From JAYZQT01 sp964412235 (GTDB lineage Bacteria > Pseudomonadota > Alphaproteobacteria > MPNO01 > UBA830): a stretch of 58,352 nucleotides of DNA. The DNA is taken from contig CAYPNT010000007.1 in assembly GCA_964412235.1 (NCBI GenBank), forward strand, positions 1 through 58,352. Reading direction: 5' to 3'. Shown here in pieces: positions 26,592 to 34,975 of this stretch. The position numbers and the translations under genes were made by a program. Each line of letters begins with the position of its first letter. Positions within the stretch are counted from its first letter, which is position 1. The notes below the pieces were generated by a model, which saw only the letters and a program-made list of their open reading frames with translations, was not told the DNA's origin and did not search any database.

Positions 26592-27806
26592 TCATTTGGA
26601 GGGTGCATCAGGCAAACTAAATAGGCGCGCAGCATTTCTACCGAGGATGTTTCTTTTCGCTTCTTCACTCAAAAAGGGTAAATCGTATACGCTAGTGGGA
26701 GAATCAAAATCCCAATGGGGCCAGTCAGAGGCATAGAGTAATTGGGTCTCCGCCTTCATCGCCTTAAAACTGACTTCAAGCAGTTCCATATTCGTTCGTT
26801 CCATCGGCTGGGTAGTAAAATACATATCTTGAATATATTCACTCGGGAGTTTCTTGAGGTTTGGCGCCTCTGAGGACCTCATAAGATATTCATTGTCTAG
26901 CCTCTGCATCATAAAGGGCACCCATGCAACGCCGCTCTCAGTCCATATAACGTCAAGATCGGGGAAACGCTCGTTTAGGCCGTGCATAACCCAGTTTGCG
27001 AGGTGAACCATATTGCAAAGAACGAAAGAAATGGCGTGCATTGAAATAAAAGTGTCAAGCTGTTTGAGATAATCGTCCTGCCAGTTATTTCCGGCGTGAA
27101 AACATAATGGCTTTCCGGTTTCTTCTATCATCGAATAGAGACGCATATAACTATCGTGATGCACCGATTTGTAGCGCACGGACGTAACCATAAATCCGAT
27201 AACGTCAGGGTGATCCGCAAATTCTGTAACCATGCGTTCGCACTCTTTAGGTTCGCAGAACGGTAGATATAACAGCGTCTTTAAACGTTTCTCCGCCGGA
27301 ATTATTCTTTCCATCAAAAACCGATTATAGGCAAATGCGAGTTGGACCTCGACCCTAGGCTGAGGATGCAACCCAAGTTGGAGCAAGTTTCCCGGAAATA
27401 ACACCTGATAATCTATATACAATGCGTCCATTACTCGCCGCATTAGAGTGACATCCCGGTGAACGCTGTCATCATCCACTTCCTCGCGGAGTGCCGTCTG
27501 GTGAGGTATGCGCCCCCCAACATCTTGATAACGCAACCCCCCGACGTGATTAGATAATCCAGCGGTTGAACCGGTCCGTTTCTGAAGCTCTATCGCGGTC
27601 TGACGGAGCACGGGATCTTCTATATGTGTTACGACTTCTTGCCATGATGCCATTTCTGAGTGATGAGCATCTACATCTACTATTAACCAATCCTTGAAGT
27701 TACATTTTTCAGCATACCGGTTAGCGCGCGCAAGGATTTCTCGAGTATCCGTGTTAATATCTATTTCTTTGGGTAGTTCCCGAGTGTTTTCAACTCCAGT
27801 ATCCAT
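26592..27806 (-). CDS. amidohydrolase-2 family metal-dependent hydrolase
   Basis: A TIM-barrel protein of the amidohydrolase_2 (ACMSD-like) family, about 404 residues. Metal-site candidates are DVDAHHSE (about 45-52 from the ATG), CFHAGNNW in mid-protein, and the C-terminal aspartate in LYASDWPHWDFD. Family members decarboxylate or hydrolyse aromatic acids and lactones with Zn or Mn. ATG 27806 is favoured because GGGGAG lies just upstream; an alternative start is 5 codons earlier. Convergent with UbiD copy 1, divergent from the nadC-like gene. It may act in the same aromatic-acid route as the UbiD enzymes (inference). Confidence 0.86.
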   Translation of the reverse strand: MDTGVENTRELPKEIDINTDTREILARANRYAEKCNFKDWLIVDVDAHHSEMASWQEVVTHIEDPVLRQTAIELQKRTGSTAGLSNHVGGLRYQDVGGRIPHQTALREEVDDDSVHRDVTLMRRVMDALYIDYQVLFPGNLLQLGLHPQPRVEVQLAFAYNRFLMERIIPAEKRLKTLLYLPFCEPKECERMVTEFADHPDVIGFMVTSVRYKSVHHDSYMRLYSMIEETGKPLCFHAGNNWQDDYLKQLDTFISMHAISFVLCNMVHLANWVMHGLNERFPDLDVIWTESGVAWVPFMMQRLDNEYLMRSSEAPNLKKLPSEYIQDMYFTTQPMERTNMELLEVSFKAMKAETQLLYASDWPHWDFDSPTSVYDLPFLSEEAKRNILGRNAARLFSLPDAPSK

Positions 27807-27867
27807 AACGCTCCCCCGCATTTGCGCTGATTAAAGCAGAACCCTCCAGTGCACGTCACTAAAAATT

Positions 27868-27885
27868 GATAATTGTTCTATTATC
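27868..27885. promoter_or_regulatory. GATAAT-TGTTCT-ATTATC dyad in the divergent promoter region
   Basis: A 6-6-6 perfect inverted repeat in the 137-nt space between the amidohydrolase and the nadC-like gene, 59 nt before the nadC-like ATG. A plausible operator or overlapping -10 elements. Confidence 0.35.
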
Positions 27886-27943
27886 TTGCTCAATCTAACC
27901 TGATTGCTTAGAGATAATTTTCTGTTAGCAGCGAGACACCGAA

Positions 27944-28855
27944 ATGGCTACTCAAAAGACGATTCGTAAAAGACCTAAGGTTCGTTCAACTGCCCCGGAC
28001 CCTCGATTTCTGCTCCCACCAAAAGACGACCTTCACTTATTAATTGAAGAATGGGTCGCGGAAGACGTAGGAATACAAGACCTCACGACCAATATAATGA
28101 TCCCCGAGCGGGCAAAGGCCGACTTTGTTATGAACACGCGTCAGAATATCGTGGTGGCGGGCATAGAAATAGCTGCGGAGGTTTTCCGTCACATGGTACC
28201 GGATGCCAGGGTAAAAGTATTAGTCAAAGACGGGACGCAGGTAAAGAATGGGCGAAGTTTAATGCGGGTGACAGGTCCTGGGCGGGGGCTTCTTACGACA
28301 GAACGAACGTCACTCAATGTACTCCAGTTTATGTGCGGGATTGCCACAGCTGTACGCGAATATGCCTCTTTGATCACTCACACCAATGCACAGTTGATCG
28401 ATACGCGAAAGACAATACCTGGACTTAGAATGCTCTCCAAATATGCAGCCTGCGTCGGCGGTTGCCGACCACACCGATTAGGATTACATGACGGTGTCCT
28501 AATCAAAGACAATCATATCGCTGTTCACGGTTCGATAACCAAGGCGATAGGACAAGCCCGCGCCGTAACTCCCGCCCTCACAAAAATCGAAGTCGAATGC
28601 GACACGCTGAAACAAGTCAAAGAGGCTGCCGAAGCCGGTGCGGACGTCATAATGTTCGACAACATGTCCGCCGAGATGATGAAGAAGGGTATAGAAATAA
28701 TTAACGGACGATCGAAAACCGAGGCATCGGGTGGTATCCGGCTTGATACGATTAAAGAAAAAGCTGAATCAGGGGTTGATGTAATCTCGGTTGGTCGCAT
28801 GACCCAATCGGCGCCAGCAGTCGATATTGGTCTCGATGTTACCATAACAAACTAA
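27944..28855 (+). CDS. NadC-family quinolinate phosphoribosyltransferase-like protein
   Basis: 303 residues with the two-domain QPRTase pattern: an N-terminal sandwich with AEDVGIQDLTT, then LLTTERTSLNVLQFMCGIAT (about 116-135), the PRPP/quinolinate-binding RKTIPGLR (155-162) and LIKDNHI (186-192), and VDVISVGRMTQSAPAVDIGLD near the end. The family condenses quinolinate with PRPP to nicotinate mononucleotide plus CO2. Oddities: about 25 extra basic residues at the N-terminus, and the usual GGGxNHR reads GGCRPHR (172-178) here, with Cys and Pro at normally Gly/Asn positions. No nadA or nadB nearby. The PhnN/phosphorylase fusion starts 4 nt later, so the two are co-translated. Either NadC itself or a paralogue with another substrate. 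Confidence 0.85.
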   Translation: MATQKTIRKRPKVRSTAPDPRFLLPPKDDLHLLIEEWVAEDVGIQDLTTNIMIPERAKADFVMNTRQNIVVAGIEIAAEVFRHMVPDARVKVLVKDGTQVKNGRSLMRVTGPGRGLLTTERTSLNVLQFMCGIATAVREYASLITHTNAQLIDTRKTIPGLRMLSKYAACVGGCRPHRLGLHDGVLIKDNHIAVHGSITKAIGQARAVTPALTKIEVECDTLKQVKEAAEAGADVIMFDNMSAEMMKKGIEIINGRSKTEASGGIRLDTIKEKAESGVDVISVGRMTQSAPAVDIGLDVTITN

Positions 28856-28859
28856 TCTA

Positions 28860-30668
28860 ATGGACGATTGTGGCGCACAAGACACGACCAAAAGAAAAAA
28901 TACTCCGGGCACTCTTTTTCTCGTGGTCGGTCCGAGCGGCGCCGGCAAAGATACACTTATCGATGGTGCCCGAAAACAACTCGCTGATAATTGTGCGTAC
29001 GTTTTCGCAACACGGGTCATAACTCGCCCCGAAAGTTCGGGCGGAGAAAACCACACGGGTGTGGAGCCAGATGAATTCAAAGTTTCCAAGGCCAATGGTG
29101 AGTTTATATTATCTTGGGAAGCGCACGGGCTTTTTTACGGCATTCTGGCCAAATACAGAGAGGACCTCAACGCGGGCCGAAACGTTATTGTCAATATCTC
29201 AAGGTCTGTCGTTTCAGAGGCCGTTTCTCTGCATTTTCCTATTGTGGTGATCGAAATTACCGCACCCGCAAAACTTCTCGCCCAGCGTCTAGCCTCACGC
29301 GCGCGGGAAAGCGTCTCAGATATTGAAACGCGTCTTAGGCGTAAGAGCGGCACACTTTCTCCAGATATTATAAAGAAAACAATAATAAATGACGGTTTAC
29401 GCGAAGAAGGTATTAATGAGTTTCTGAGTGCAATTACCAGAAAACCGCCTGAGACCATCGCGTTTCATACACGTAAACTAGCGGGCGATTCTCTTAATGT
29501 TGACGAATACTCGGCGGTATTTAACGATATGGTCGCGGGCAACTACACGGACAAAGATATCAGCAACTTCCTGACGGCAATTACTGAAAGCTTGTCGGAC
29601 AACGAAACGCTCTCTCTTGCCCGAGCACGAGCAGAATCCGCCTGCCATATTGAGTGGCCACCAGGCCCCATAGTCGACAAACACTCCATGGGCGGCATAC
29701 CGGGAAATCGGATAACATTGGTAGTCGTCCCCATCGTGGCCTCCTATGGGCTTATCATCCCGAAAACCTCTTCCAGAGCAATTACATCGCCCGCCGGTAC
29801 CGCAGATACGATGGAGGTCTTAGCCAACGTGAACCTGAGTGTTGATGATGTTCAAAGGGTTGTCGCAGAGGCGAATGGATGCATCGCCTGGAACGGCCGC
29901 CTCAATCACTCCAGGATCGACACCATTATGAATTCAATAACGCGACCTTTAAATCTTAACTCTCTCCGTTGGTCCGTAGCTTCAATTCTTTCAAAAAAGT
30001 TAGCAGCTGGGACAACGCATTGCGTCATAGACATCCCACTGGGTCAAACAGCGAAGGTTCGGACCTCAGACGAGGCTCGAGAACTGAAAGAGCTTTTTCA
30101 ACACGTAGGCAATGCCCTGAAAATCGAACTGAAGGTCCGCATAACAGACGGAAATGCACCCATTGGTCGTGGTATCGGTCCCGCACTGGAAGCGCGCGAT
30201 GTCCTAGCAACCTTAGAGAATATTAGGGCACCATCTGATCTAAGAAAAAAAGCGCTTGAATTCGCAAGTTCTATACTCGCTTTCGACCCAAATCTATCCA
30301 ATGCCGAGGCCAAAATTAGAGCAGCTCAGATATTGGACAGCGGTGCTGCGTATGAAACATTTCAACGTATGCTCAGAGGCCAGGGCGCGCCCCCGGAAAA
30401 AGTCGAAATCGGCACCTTCAATGCCACGGTCGCGGCACCAATAAGCGGAACAATCAACACTATAGACAGCCTTTCCCTGGCTGAAATTGCGCGGGAAGCA
30501 GGATGCCCAAAAGATAAAGGGGCAGGACTAGACCTCCAGGCAAAAATTGGAGATCGCGTGCAGGCTGGTGATGCTCTGTACCATATTCACGCGCGGGACG
30601 AGTCGGCGCGGGACCGAGCACAAAAAAAAGCGGTGAGTGACAGCGCTTTTAGAATATTAGAATCATAG
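28860..30668 (+). CDS. fusion: ribose-1,5-bisphosphokinase (PhnN) + AMP/thymidine phosphorylase-like
   Basis: A 602-residue two-domain enzyme. Residues ~17-190 match PhnN, which phosphorylates ribose-1,5-bisphosphate to PRPP: P-loop GPSGAGKDT (24-32), ITRPESSGGENH (64-75), LSWEAHGLFYGI. Residues ~215-602 match the pyrimidine/AMP phosphorylase family, closest in pattern to the archaeal-type NMP phosphorylases: VDKHSMGGIPGNR (272-284) and PKTSSRAITSPAGTADTMEV (301-320), with a C-terminal PYNP-like domain. The archaeal N-terminal domain is replaced by PhnN. The product of the second activity (NMP + Pi to ribose-1,5-bisphosphate + base) is the substrate of the first. Fusions of this kind are, to my recollection, annotated in some bacteria as bifunctional phnN/thymidine phosphorylase. 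ATG is 4 nt after the nadC-like stop. Confidence 0.88.
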   Translation: MDDCGAQDTTKRKNTPGTLFLVVGPSGAGKDTLIDGARKQLADNCAYVFATRVITRPESSGGENHTGVEPDEFKVSKANGEFILSWEAHGLFYGILAKYREDLNAGRNVIVNISRSVVSEAVSLHFPIVVIEITAPAKLLAQRLASRARESVSDIETRLRRKSGTLSPDIIKKTIINDGLREEGINEFLSAITRKPPETIAFHTRKLAGDSLNVDEYSAVFNDMVAGNYTDKDISNFLTAITESLSDNETLSLARARAESACHIEWPPGPIVDKHSMGGIPGNRITLVVVPIVASYGLIIPKTSSRAITSPAGTADTMEVLANVNLSVDDVQRVVAEANGCIAWNGRLNHSRIDTIMNSITRPLNLNSLRWSVASILSKKLAAGTTHCVIDIPLGQTAKVRTSDEARELKELFQHVGNALKIELKVRITDGNAPIGRGIGPALEARDVLATLENIRAPSDLRKKALEFASSILAFDPNLSNAEAKIRAAQILDSGAAYETFQRMLRGQGAPPEKVEIGTFNATVAAPISGTINTIDSLSLAEIAREAGCPKDKGAGLDLQAKIGDRVQAGDALYHIHARDESARDRAQKKAVSDSAFRILES

Positions 30669-30725
30669 GGCAAAACTAACCATTAGCGGCCCTTTGCTGT
30701 CAAAAAACCAATCCTCAAAGGTACT

Positions 30726-32180
30726 TTAGTTAAAGACATCGGGGAATTTCTCACGGACTTCCTTGGCCAGTTCTGGCGAGGTCATAGCAACTTCCGGAAA
30801 ATCATTGATGTGCTCATAGGGAATACAAGCATCTATAACAACCCGGCTATTGTATAGCTTTTCATCGAAAACCATCGTGTCCAGACGTGATGACCAGGTC
30901 CGGTCTAAGATTGTCATGTCGCGTTTAGGGTCTGACCGAGTTCCCATTGCCCAAATCACATCATTGATATCAGTAGGATCAATATCTTCATCTACGACAA
31001 CAATATACCTGCCGACATATCCAACCGGATTGACCTGCGATGCGACGAGCCCTACCTGATTAGCATGCCCAAAATATCGCTGTTTTATAGACACTGCGAC
31101 AAACGTCCGTCCAGACCCGGCTTGATGAACCCAAACACCTTTTACGTCCGGTATCCCCGCCCCTTCGAGTGAATCGAGAAGGCCCGCCGACCGAATAAAA
31201 CACCTTTCAAACAAGTGGGAATGCGGTGGCTTTTGACTTGCCGCACAGGTTAATATCGGATCATCCCGGTAATAAACACGCTCAATAGTGATTAAAGGCT
31301 CCTCCTTGGCCGCACCCGCATAATATCCTGTCCATTCCCCGAATGGTCCCTCTAGGGCTGTATCCTCCGGCGAAACCCAACCCTCAAGAACCAGCTCTGA
31401 ACGCGCTGGAAATGGTAAACCCGTAACTTCACCCGCGATGCATTCAAGTGGTTTTCCGCTTAGGCCGCCTGCCCAATCAAGTTCGGGAATTGAATCAGAG
31501 AGTGTATAACGAGCCGCAATGTACGTTGCAGGGTCAATTCCGACCACAATCACCATTGGGCATTTCTTTCCTTCGCGCAGATATTTATCGCGTTGGATCC
31601 GCCCCTGTTTACCATTCGAAATATAGGACGTTGCTAGCTTTTCACCATTCAACATCACTCGATAAGTACCGACATTAACACGTCCGCTGTCAGGATCTTT
31701 GGTGATAACACCACACGCAGTACCAATATACCGCCCGCCATCTTTTTCGTGGTGAACTGGTACAGGGAACTTGGTCAGGTCTACTTCATCTCCGCGGTCT
31801 ACATTTTGTAATACAGGACCCTCTGTGACCATTCGAGGAGGCAAAGGTTCGTATTTTTTTATCCGCGAACGATAGGCATCTAACATCCCTCGACGATCGC
31901 TCGACGTCTCGGGGTCAATCCCCATTCCCAGCGCGAGCCTCATAGGGGACCCCAACATCCCATACAAACAACGAAAACCTTTTGGATACCCAGGAACATT
32001 ATCAAAAAGAAGAGCCGGCGATCGGTCGACCTGCTCACGATATAGAACTTCGGTTACAGCTCCGATTTCTTTATCCCAATGAGCTCCCGAAACAATTTTT
32101 AACTCACCGCCCTCGTCAACAGCGCTGATGAAATCACGCAAATCCGTTTGTAAATACCGATTTGTTATAGATCCATCCAT
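30726..32180 (-). CDS. UbiD-family decarboxylase (copy 2)
   Basis: A 484-residue UbiD-type enzyme, prFMN-dependent (de)carboxylase by family. Visible: HHEKDGGRYIGTACGVITKDP, NVGTYRVM with the cofactor-binding Arg, GRIQRDKY, and the catalytic glutamates in ALEGPFGEWTGYY. The C-terminal TRSDPKRDMTILDRTWSSRLD block is typical. ATG 32180 has AGGAA upstream. It lies 85 nt downstream of UbiD copy 3 on the same strand, separated by a 15-bp perfect stem-loop. Copies 2 and 3 are much more like each other (NxGTYRVM, EGPFGEWTGYY) than like copy 1, which suggests a duplicated pair, perhaps a hetero-oligomer. Confidence 0.9.
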   Translation of the reverse strand: MDGSITNRYLQTDLRDFISAVDEGGELKIVSGAHWDKEIGAVTEVLYREQVDRSPALLFDNVPGYPKGFRCLYGMLGSPMRLALGMGIDPETSSDRRGMLDAYRSRIKKYEPLPPRMVTEGPVLQNVDRGDEVDLTKFPVPVHHEKDGGRYIGTACGVITKDPDSGRVNVGTYRVMLNGEKLATSYISNGKQGRIQRDKYLREGKKCPMVIVVGIDPATYIAARYTLSDSIPELDWAGGLSGKPLECIAGEVTGLPFPARSELVLEGWVSPEDTALEGPFGEWTGYYAGAAKEEPLITIERVYYRDDPILTCAASQKPPHSHLFERCFIRSAGLLDSLEGAGIPDVKGVWVHQAGSGRTFVAVSIKQRYFGHANQVGLVASQVNPVGYVGRYIVVVDEDIDPTDINDVIWAMGTRSDPKRDMTILDRTWSSRLDTMVFDEKLYNSRVVIDACIPYEHINDFPEVAMTSPELAKEVREKFPDVFN

Positions 32181-32214
32181 TCAGGTGGTTCCTGTCTATT
32201 TTTGTTGCGCAAGG

Positions 32215-32249
32215 CAGCCATTAAGGGATTTACCATCCCTTAATGGCTG
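32215..32249 (-). repeat. 15-bp perfect stem-loop between the two UbiD genes
   Basis: Arms 32215-32229 (CAGCCATTAAGGGAT) and 32235-32249 (ATCCCTTAATGGCTG) are perfect reverse complements around a 5-nt loop. It starts 16 nt after the stop of UbiD copy 3 and ends 35 nt before the start of copy 2. On the minus strand no U run follows directly (CCTTGCGC...), so it is not a canonical terminator. It may stabilise the upstream message, attenuate transcription, or bind a regulator. Confidence 0.8.
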
Positions 32250-32265
32250 TTCGGGATACCTATAT

Positions 32266-33768
32266 TTAGTCGCAGAGGTGACCCCATTTATCACGGGCCT
32301 CTTTAGCCAGACCCGGAGAAGGAGCATTCACGGGAGGAAAATCGTCCTTCCAATGAAATGGCCTACAAGCGTCGATAATCGCCCTGCTATTTGTCAAGTT
32401 CCCCTTGGCTTTATCCTCTGGTGGGATCCGCGGATCTAAATGGGTCGACCACGTTCCCCGAATAATTTCAATAGACTCCGCGGGATCAGAACGTGTGAGC
32501 ATCGCCCATATCAACTCCTCGAGGTTCGAAACATCTATATCCTCGTCAGTGACAATGACGTATTTTCCCGCATATGCACCAACATGACACTGGCACGCAA
32601 TGTGACCCGCTTGTTTCGCGTGTCCAGGGTAACGTTGCTTGATCGAAACACCGATAAGCATTCGGGCCGTACCGACCTCGTGAAGCCATGCGGCCTCAAC
32701 GTCTGGCACTCCGGCCTTGGCAATATTTTCTTTTAACAATGCCGATCGCGTGACCGCCCGATAACGGGCTAATTCATCTGGTGGCCTTTGTGGGGGGCAC
32801 CCAAGAAGGATCGGATTATTTCGATGGTAGACTGCCTTGACTTCCATGATTGGCTCATCACGCATTTTAGAACCATAATATCCTGTCCATTCCCCGAATG
32901 GCCCCTCTTCCTTCCGTTTTGTCGGATGAACAAAGCCTTCAAGTACCACCTCTGCGTCTGCCGGAAACGGCAAGCCTGTGTGTTTGCCTTCGATCATCTT
33001 CATTGCTTCGCCCCGAAAGCCACCGACGACATCGAATTCGCACATATTAGGAGGTACTTCCGAACAACCCATCAAAAACGTCATAGGGTCGCCACCGGCA
33101 ACAATTAAGGCAGGCATTGGTTCACCAGACGCTTCGAACTTATCCCGATGAATACGCCCGTGTTTTCCAGGCGAAATATAAAATCCGACCTCATTTTTGC
33201 TCTGGACCATCACCCGATATGTACCGATGTTTATCCACCCAGTATCGGGATCGCGGGTAACGTTATAGGAACCCGTACCAATGTAACGACCACCATCGTC
33301 CTCGTGCCACATGGGAGTGGGAAACGCCTCTACATCAATATCATCTCCCTCCAAAACGTTTTCTAAAACAGGCCCATCACCCACAATAACATGCGGGATT
33401 TCTTTCATATTCTCCATATAGGCCTGCCGAAAGGCGTCTGTAAGTTCAATCTTCGACAGATCGGACGGAAAGCCAAGGGTCATGTTCATACGTTTGGCCG
33501 CAAAGAAGTTCACGAGTACCCGTGAGCCCTCTATTGTTCCCGGAACATCCTCAAATACGACACATGGTGCCTTTTCATTATGTTGAACAACCTCGCTTGC
33601 CATACCAATGTCACGCTCCCACGAAGCGCCCTGAACATGTTTGACCTCACCAAGCTTTTCGGCCTCTTCTAACCATTGACGAAGATCATTGTAGGGAATT
33701 TTTAATTCATTTTGGGGGGCAATAATTGGACCATCCGACTGTTTCGCCGCTCCTGATTTATCTGCCAT
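32266..33768 (-). CDS. UbiD-family decarboxylase (copy 3)
   Basis: A 500-residue UbiD-family protein. WHEDDGGRYIGTGSYNVTRDP, NIGTYRVM, GRIHRDKF and the acidic pair in EEGPFGEWTGYY give the prFMN and catalytic sites. It has an N-terminal extension of about 22 residues before the PYNDLRQWLEEAEKLGEV start of the core. ATG 33768 with AAGGA upstream. It is the promoter-proximal gene of the UbiD pair and is divergent from a LysR regulator, with a 7-6-7 palindrome between them. Substrate unknown; the neighbouring ThDP enzyme hints at alpha-keto or aromatic carboxylic acids. Confidence 0.9.
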   Translation of the reverse strand: MADKSGAAKQSDGPIIAPQNELKIPYNDLRQWLEEAEKLGEVKHVQGASWERDIGMASEVVQHNEKAPCVVFEDVPGTIEGSRVLVNFFAAKRMNMTLGFPSDLSKIELTDAFRQAYMENMKEIPHVIVGDGPVLENVLEGDDIDVEAFPTPMWHEDDGGRYIGTGSYNVTRDPDTGWINIGTYRVMVQSKNEVGFYISPGKHGRIHRDKFEASGEPMPALIVAGGDPMTFLMGCSEVPPNMCEFDVVGGFRGEAMKMIEGKHTGLPFPADAEVVLEGFVHPTKRKEEGPFGEWTGYYGSKMRDEPIMEVKAVYHRNNPILLGCPPQRPPDELARYRAVTRSALLKENIAKAGVPDVEAAWLHEVGTARMLIGVSIKQRYPGHAKQAGHIACQCHVGAYAGKYVIVTDEDIDVSNLEELIWAMLTRSDPAESIEIIRGTWSTHLDPRIPPEDKAKGNLTNSRAIIDACRPFHWKDDFPPVNAPSPGLAKEARDKWGHLCD

Positions 33769-33832
33769 AAGCGCGTATCCTTCTCAATTATCCAGGGATT
33801 TACAAATTTTAGTCCTTAAACCACTAAAGCAT

Positions 33833-33852
33833 CACTAATCCAAAAATTAGTG
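33833..33852. promoter_or_regulatory. CACTAAT-CCAAAA-ATTAGTG operator candidate
   Basis: A perfect 7-6-7 dyad in the intergenic region between UbiD copy 3 (minus) and lysR (plus), about 65 nt from the UbiD start and 87 nt before the TTG start proposed for lysR. The position is that expected of a LysR-type binding site controlling both directions. The exact T-N11-A spacing is not met, so the regulator match is inference. Confidence 0.55.
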
Positions 33853-33938
33853 GGATGAGATTAAACATGGTTTATAATTGTGACAAATATCATATCGTGA
33901 TTATATTGATCTCAAAATTAGATCACGTAGGAAAGTCA

Positions 33939-34847
33939 TTGGATTTCCGCCAACTACAATACTTCGCCCTTGTCGCTAATTCCGGCTCATTCCGTGCGGC
34001 AGCGGGGAGAGCCAACATCGCGCAATCTGCTTTAAGTCGACATATTAAAATACTCGAGGAAGAGCTTGGCGTAAAACTACTCGAGCGCCATGCACGCGGT
34101 ATAAGTCTTACCCCAGAAGGCGAACGCATGAAGGAGCGAACGAGCAGTATACTTCGCGAGTTAGCCGACATTCGTGATGAAATGTCGGCAACAAAAATTA
34201 GCCCTCGTGGTAACGTAACAATCGGCGCCTCAGCAACCTCCAGCAGACTTCTCTACGCGCGGCTAGCGGAAATCGTCAGTCAACGGTACCCGCTTTTAGA
34301 ACTAAACATTACAGAAGGTGCTTCTTATTTTCTTTTAGAGGGGCTTGATACCGGGCGGATCGACCTTGCAATAATGGTAAACCCTGAATCAAGAACCTAC
34401 TTCACGGTAGAGCCATTGGTGACTGAAAGTGTTTATCTAATTGGCTCCCCGGCACACTGTAAGTTTCCAGCCGCAAACTGCACTGTCGGTTACCTTAAAG
34501 GCAAACCGCTAATCCTTTTCTCACGACCTTCAGGAAGCCGAATGATGCTTGAAGCCGCCGCTGCAAAGGAAAACATAAAACTTGATGTTCGGTTTGAAGC
34601 CACGAGCCCCGATGTCATAAAAGATTTTGTCCGGCGTGGTCTTGGTTATGGACTAATGCCCTATTCTTCAATCGTGTCAGATATTAAGGGTGGTGAATTA
34701 ATAGGTTGTCGGGTCCAAACTATCGAACTTACAAGAACACTGATAAAACGAATTGACCGCCCGGCGTCAGCGGCCGTCGATATAATTGGTGATCTTGTGC
34801 GATCTTTATTCGTCACGCTCCACAATGAAGGAGTATTTGGAAAATGA
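33939..34847 (+). CDS. LysR-family transcriptional regulator
   Basis: About 302 residues. The N-terminal winged helix reads LDFRQLQYFALVANSGSFRAAAGRANIAQSALSRHIKILEEELGVKLLER, the LysR signature, followed by the periplasmic-binding-protein-like effector domain (about 90-295). I place the start at TTG 33939, because AGGAA lies 5-6 nt upstream and the LysR homology begins at that codon; the frame opens further to 33855 with a non-homologous leader. Divergent from the UbiD pair and upstream of the ThDP enzyme gene; it probably responds to their substrate. Confidence 0.92.
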   Translation: MDFRQLQYFALVANSGSFRAAAGRANIAQSALSRHIKILEEELGVKLLERHARGISLTPEGERMKERTSSILRELADIRDEMSATKISPRGNVTIGASATSSRLLYARLAEIVSQRYPLLELNITEGASYFLLEGLDTGRIDLAIMVNPESRTYFTVEPLVTESVYLIGSPAHCKFPAANCTVGYLKGKPLILFSRPSGSRMMLEAAAAKENIKLDVRFEATSPDVIKDFVRRGLGYGLMPYSSIVSDIKGGELIGCRVQTIELTRTLIKRIDRPASAAVDIIGDLVRSLFVTLHNEGVFGK

Positions 34848-34867
34848 TGTTTTGATTATACGGTTGC

Positions 34868-34887
34868 TGTACACCCTTTGGTATACA
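34868..34887. promoter_or_regulatory. imperfect dyad TGTACACC-CTTT-GGTATACA
   Basis: 8-bp arms with one mismatch (7 of 8 pairs) and a 4-nt centre, 88 nt upstream of the ThDP enzyme gene and just after lysR. It could be a second regulator-binding site. Confidence 0.35.
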
Positions 34888-34975
34888 ATCCACGGCCATC
34901 CGCTCTTTTAACTTCGTCAACTGGCGTCAATATATTGGAATTTTTCCGTATCGGAATAGGAAACTGAGAAATCGC

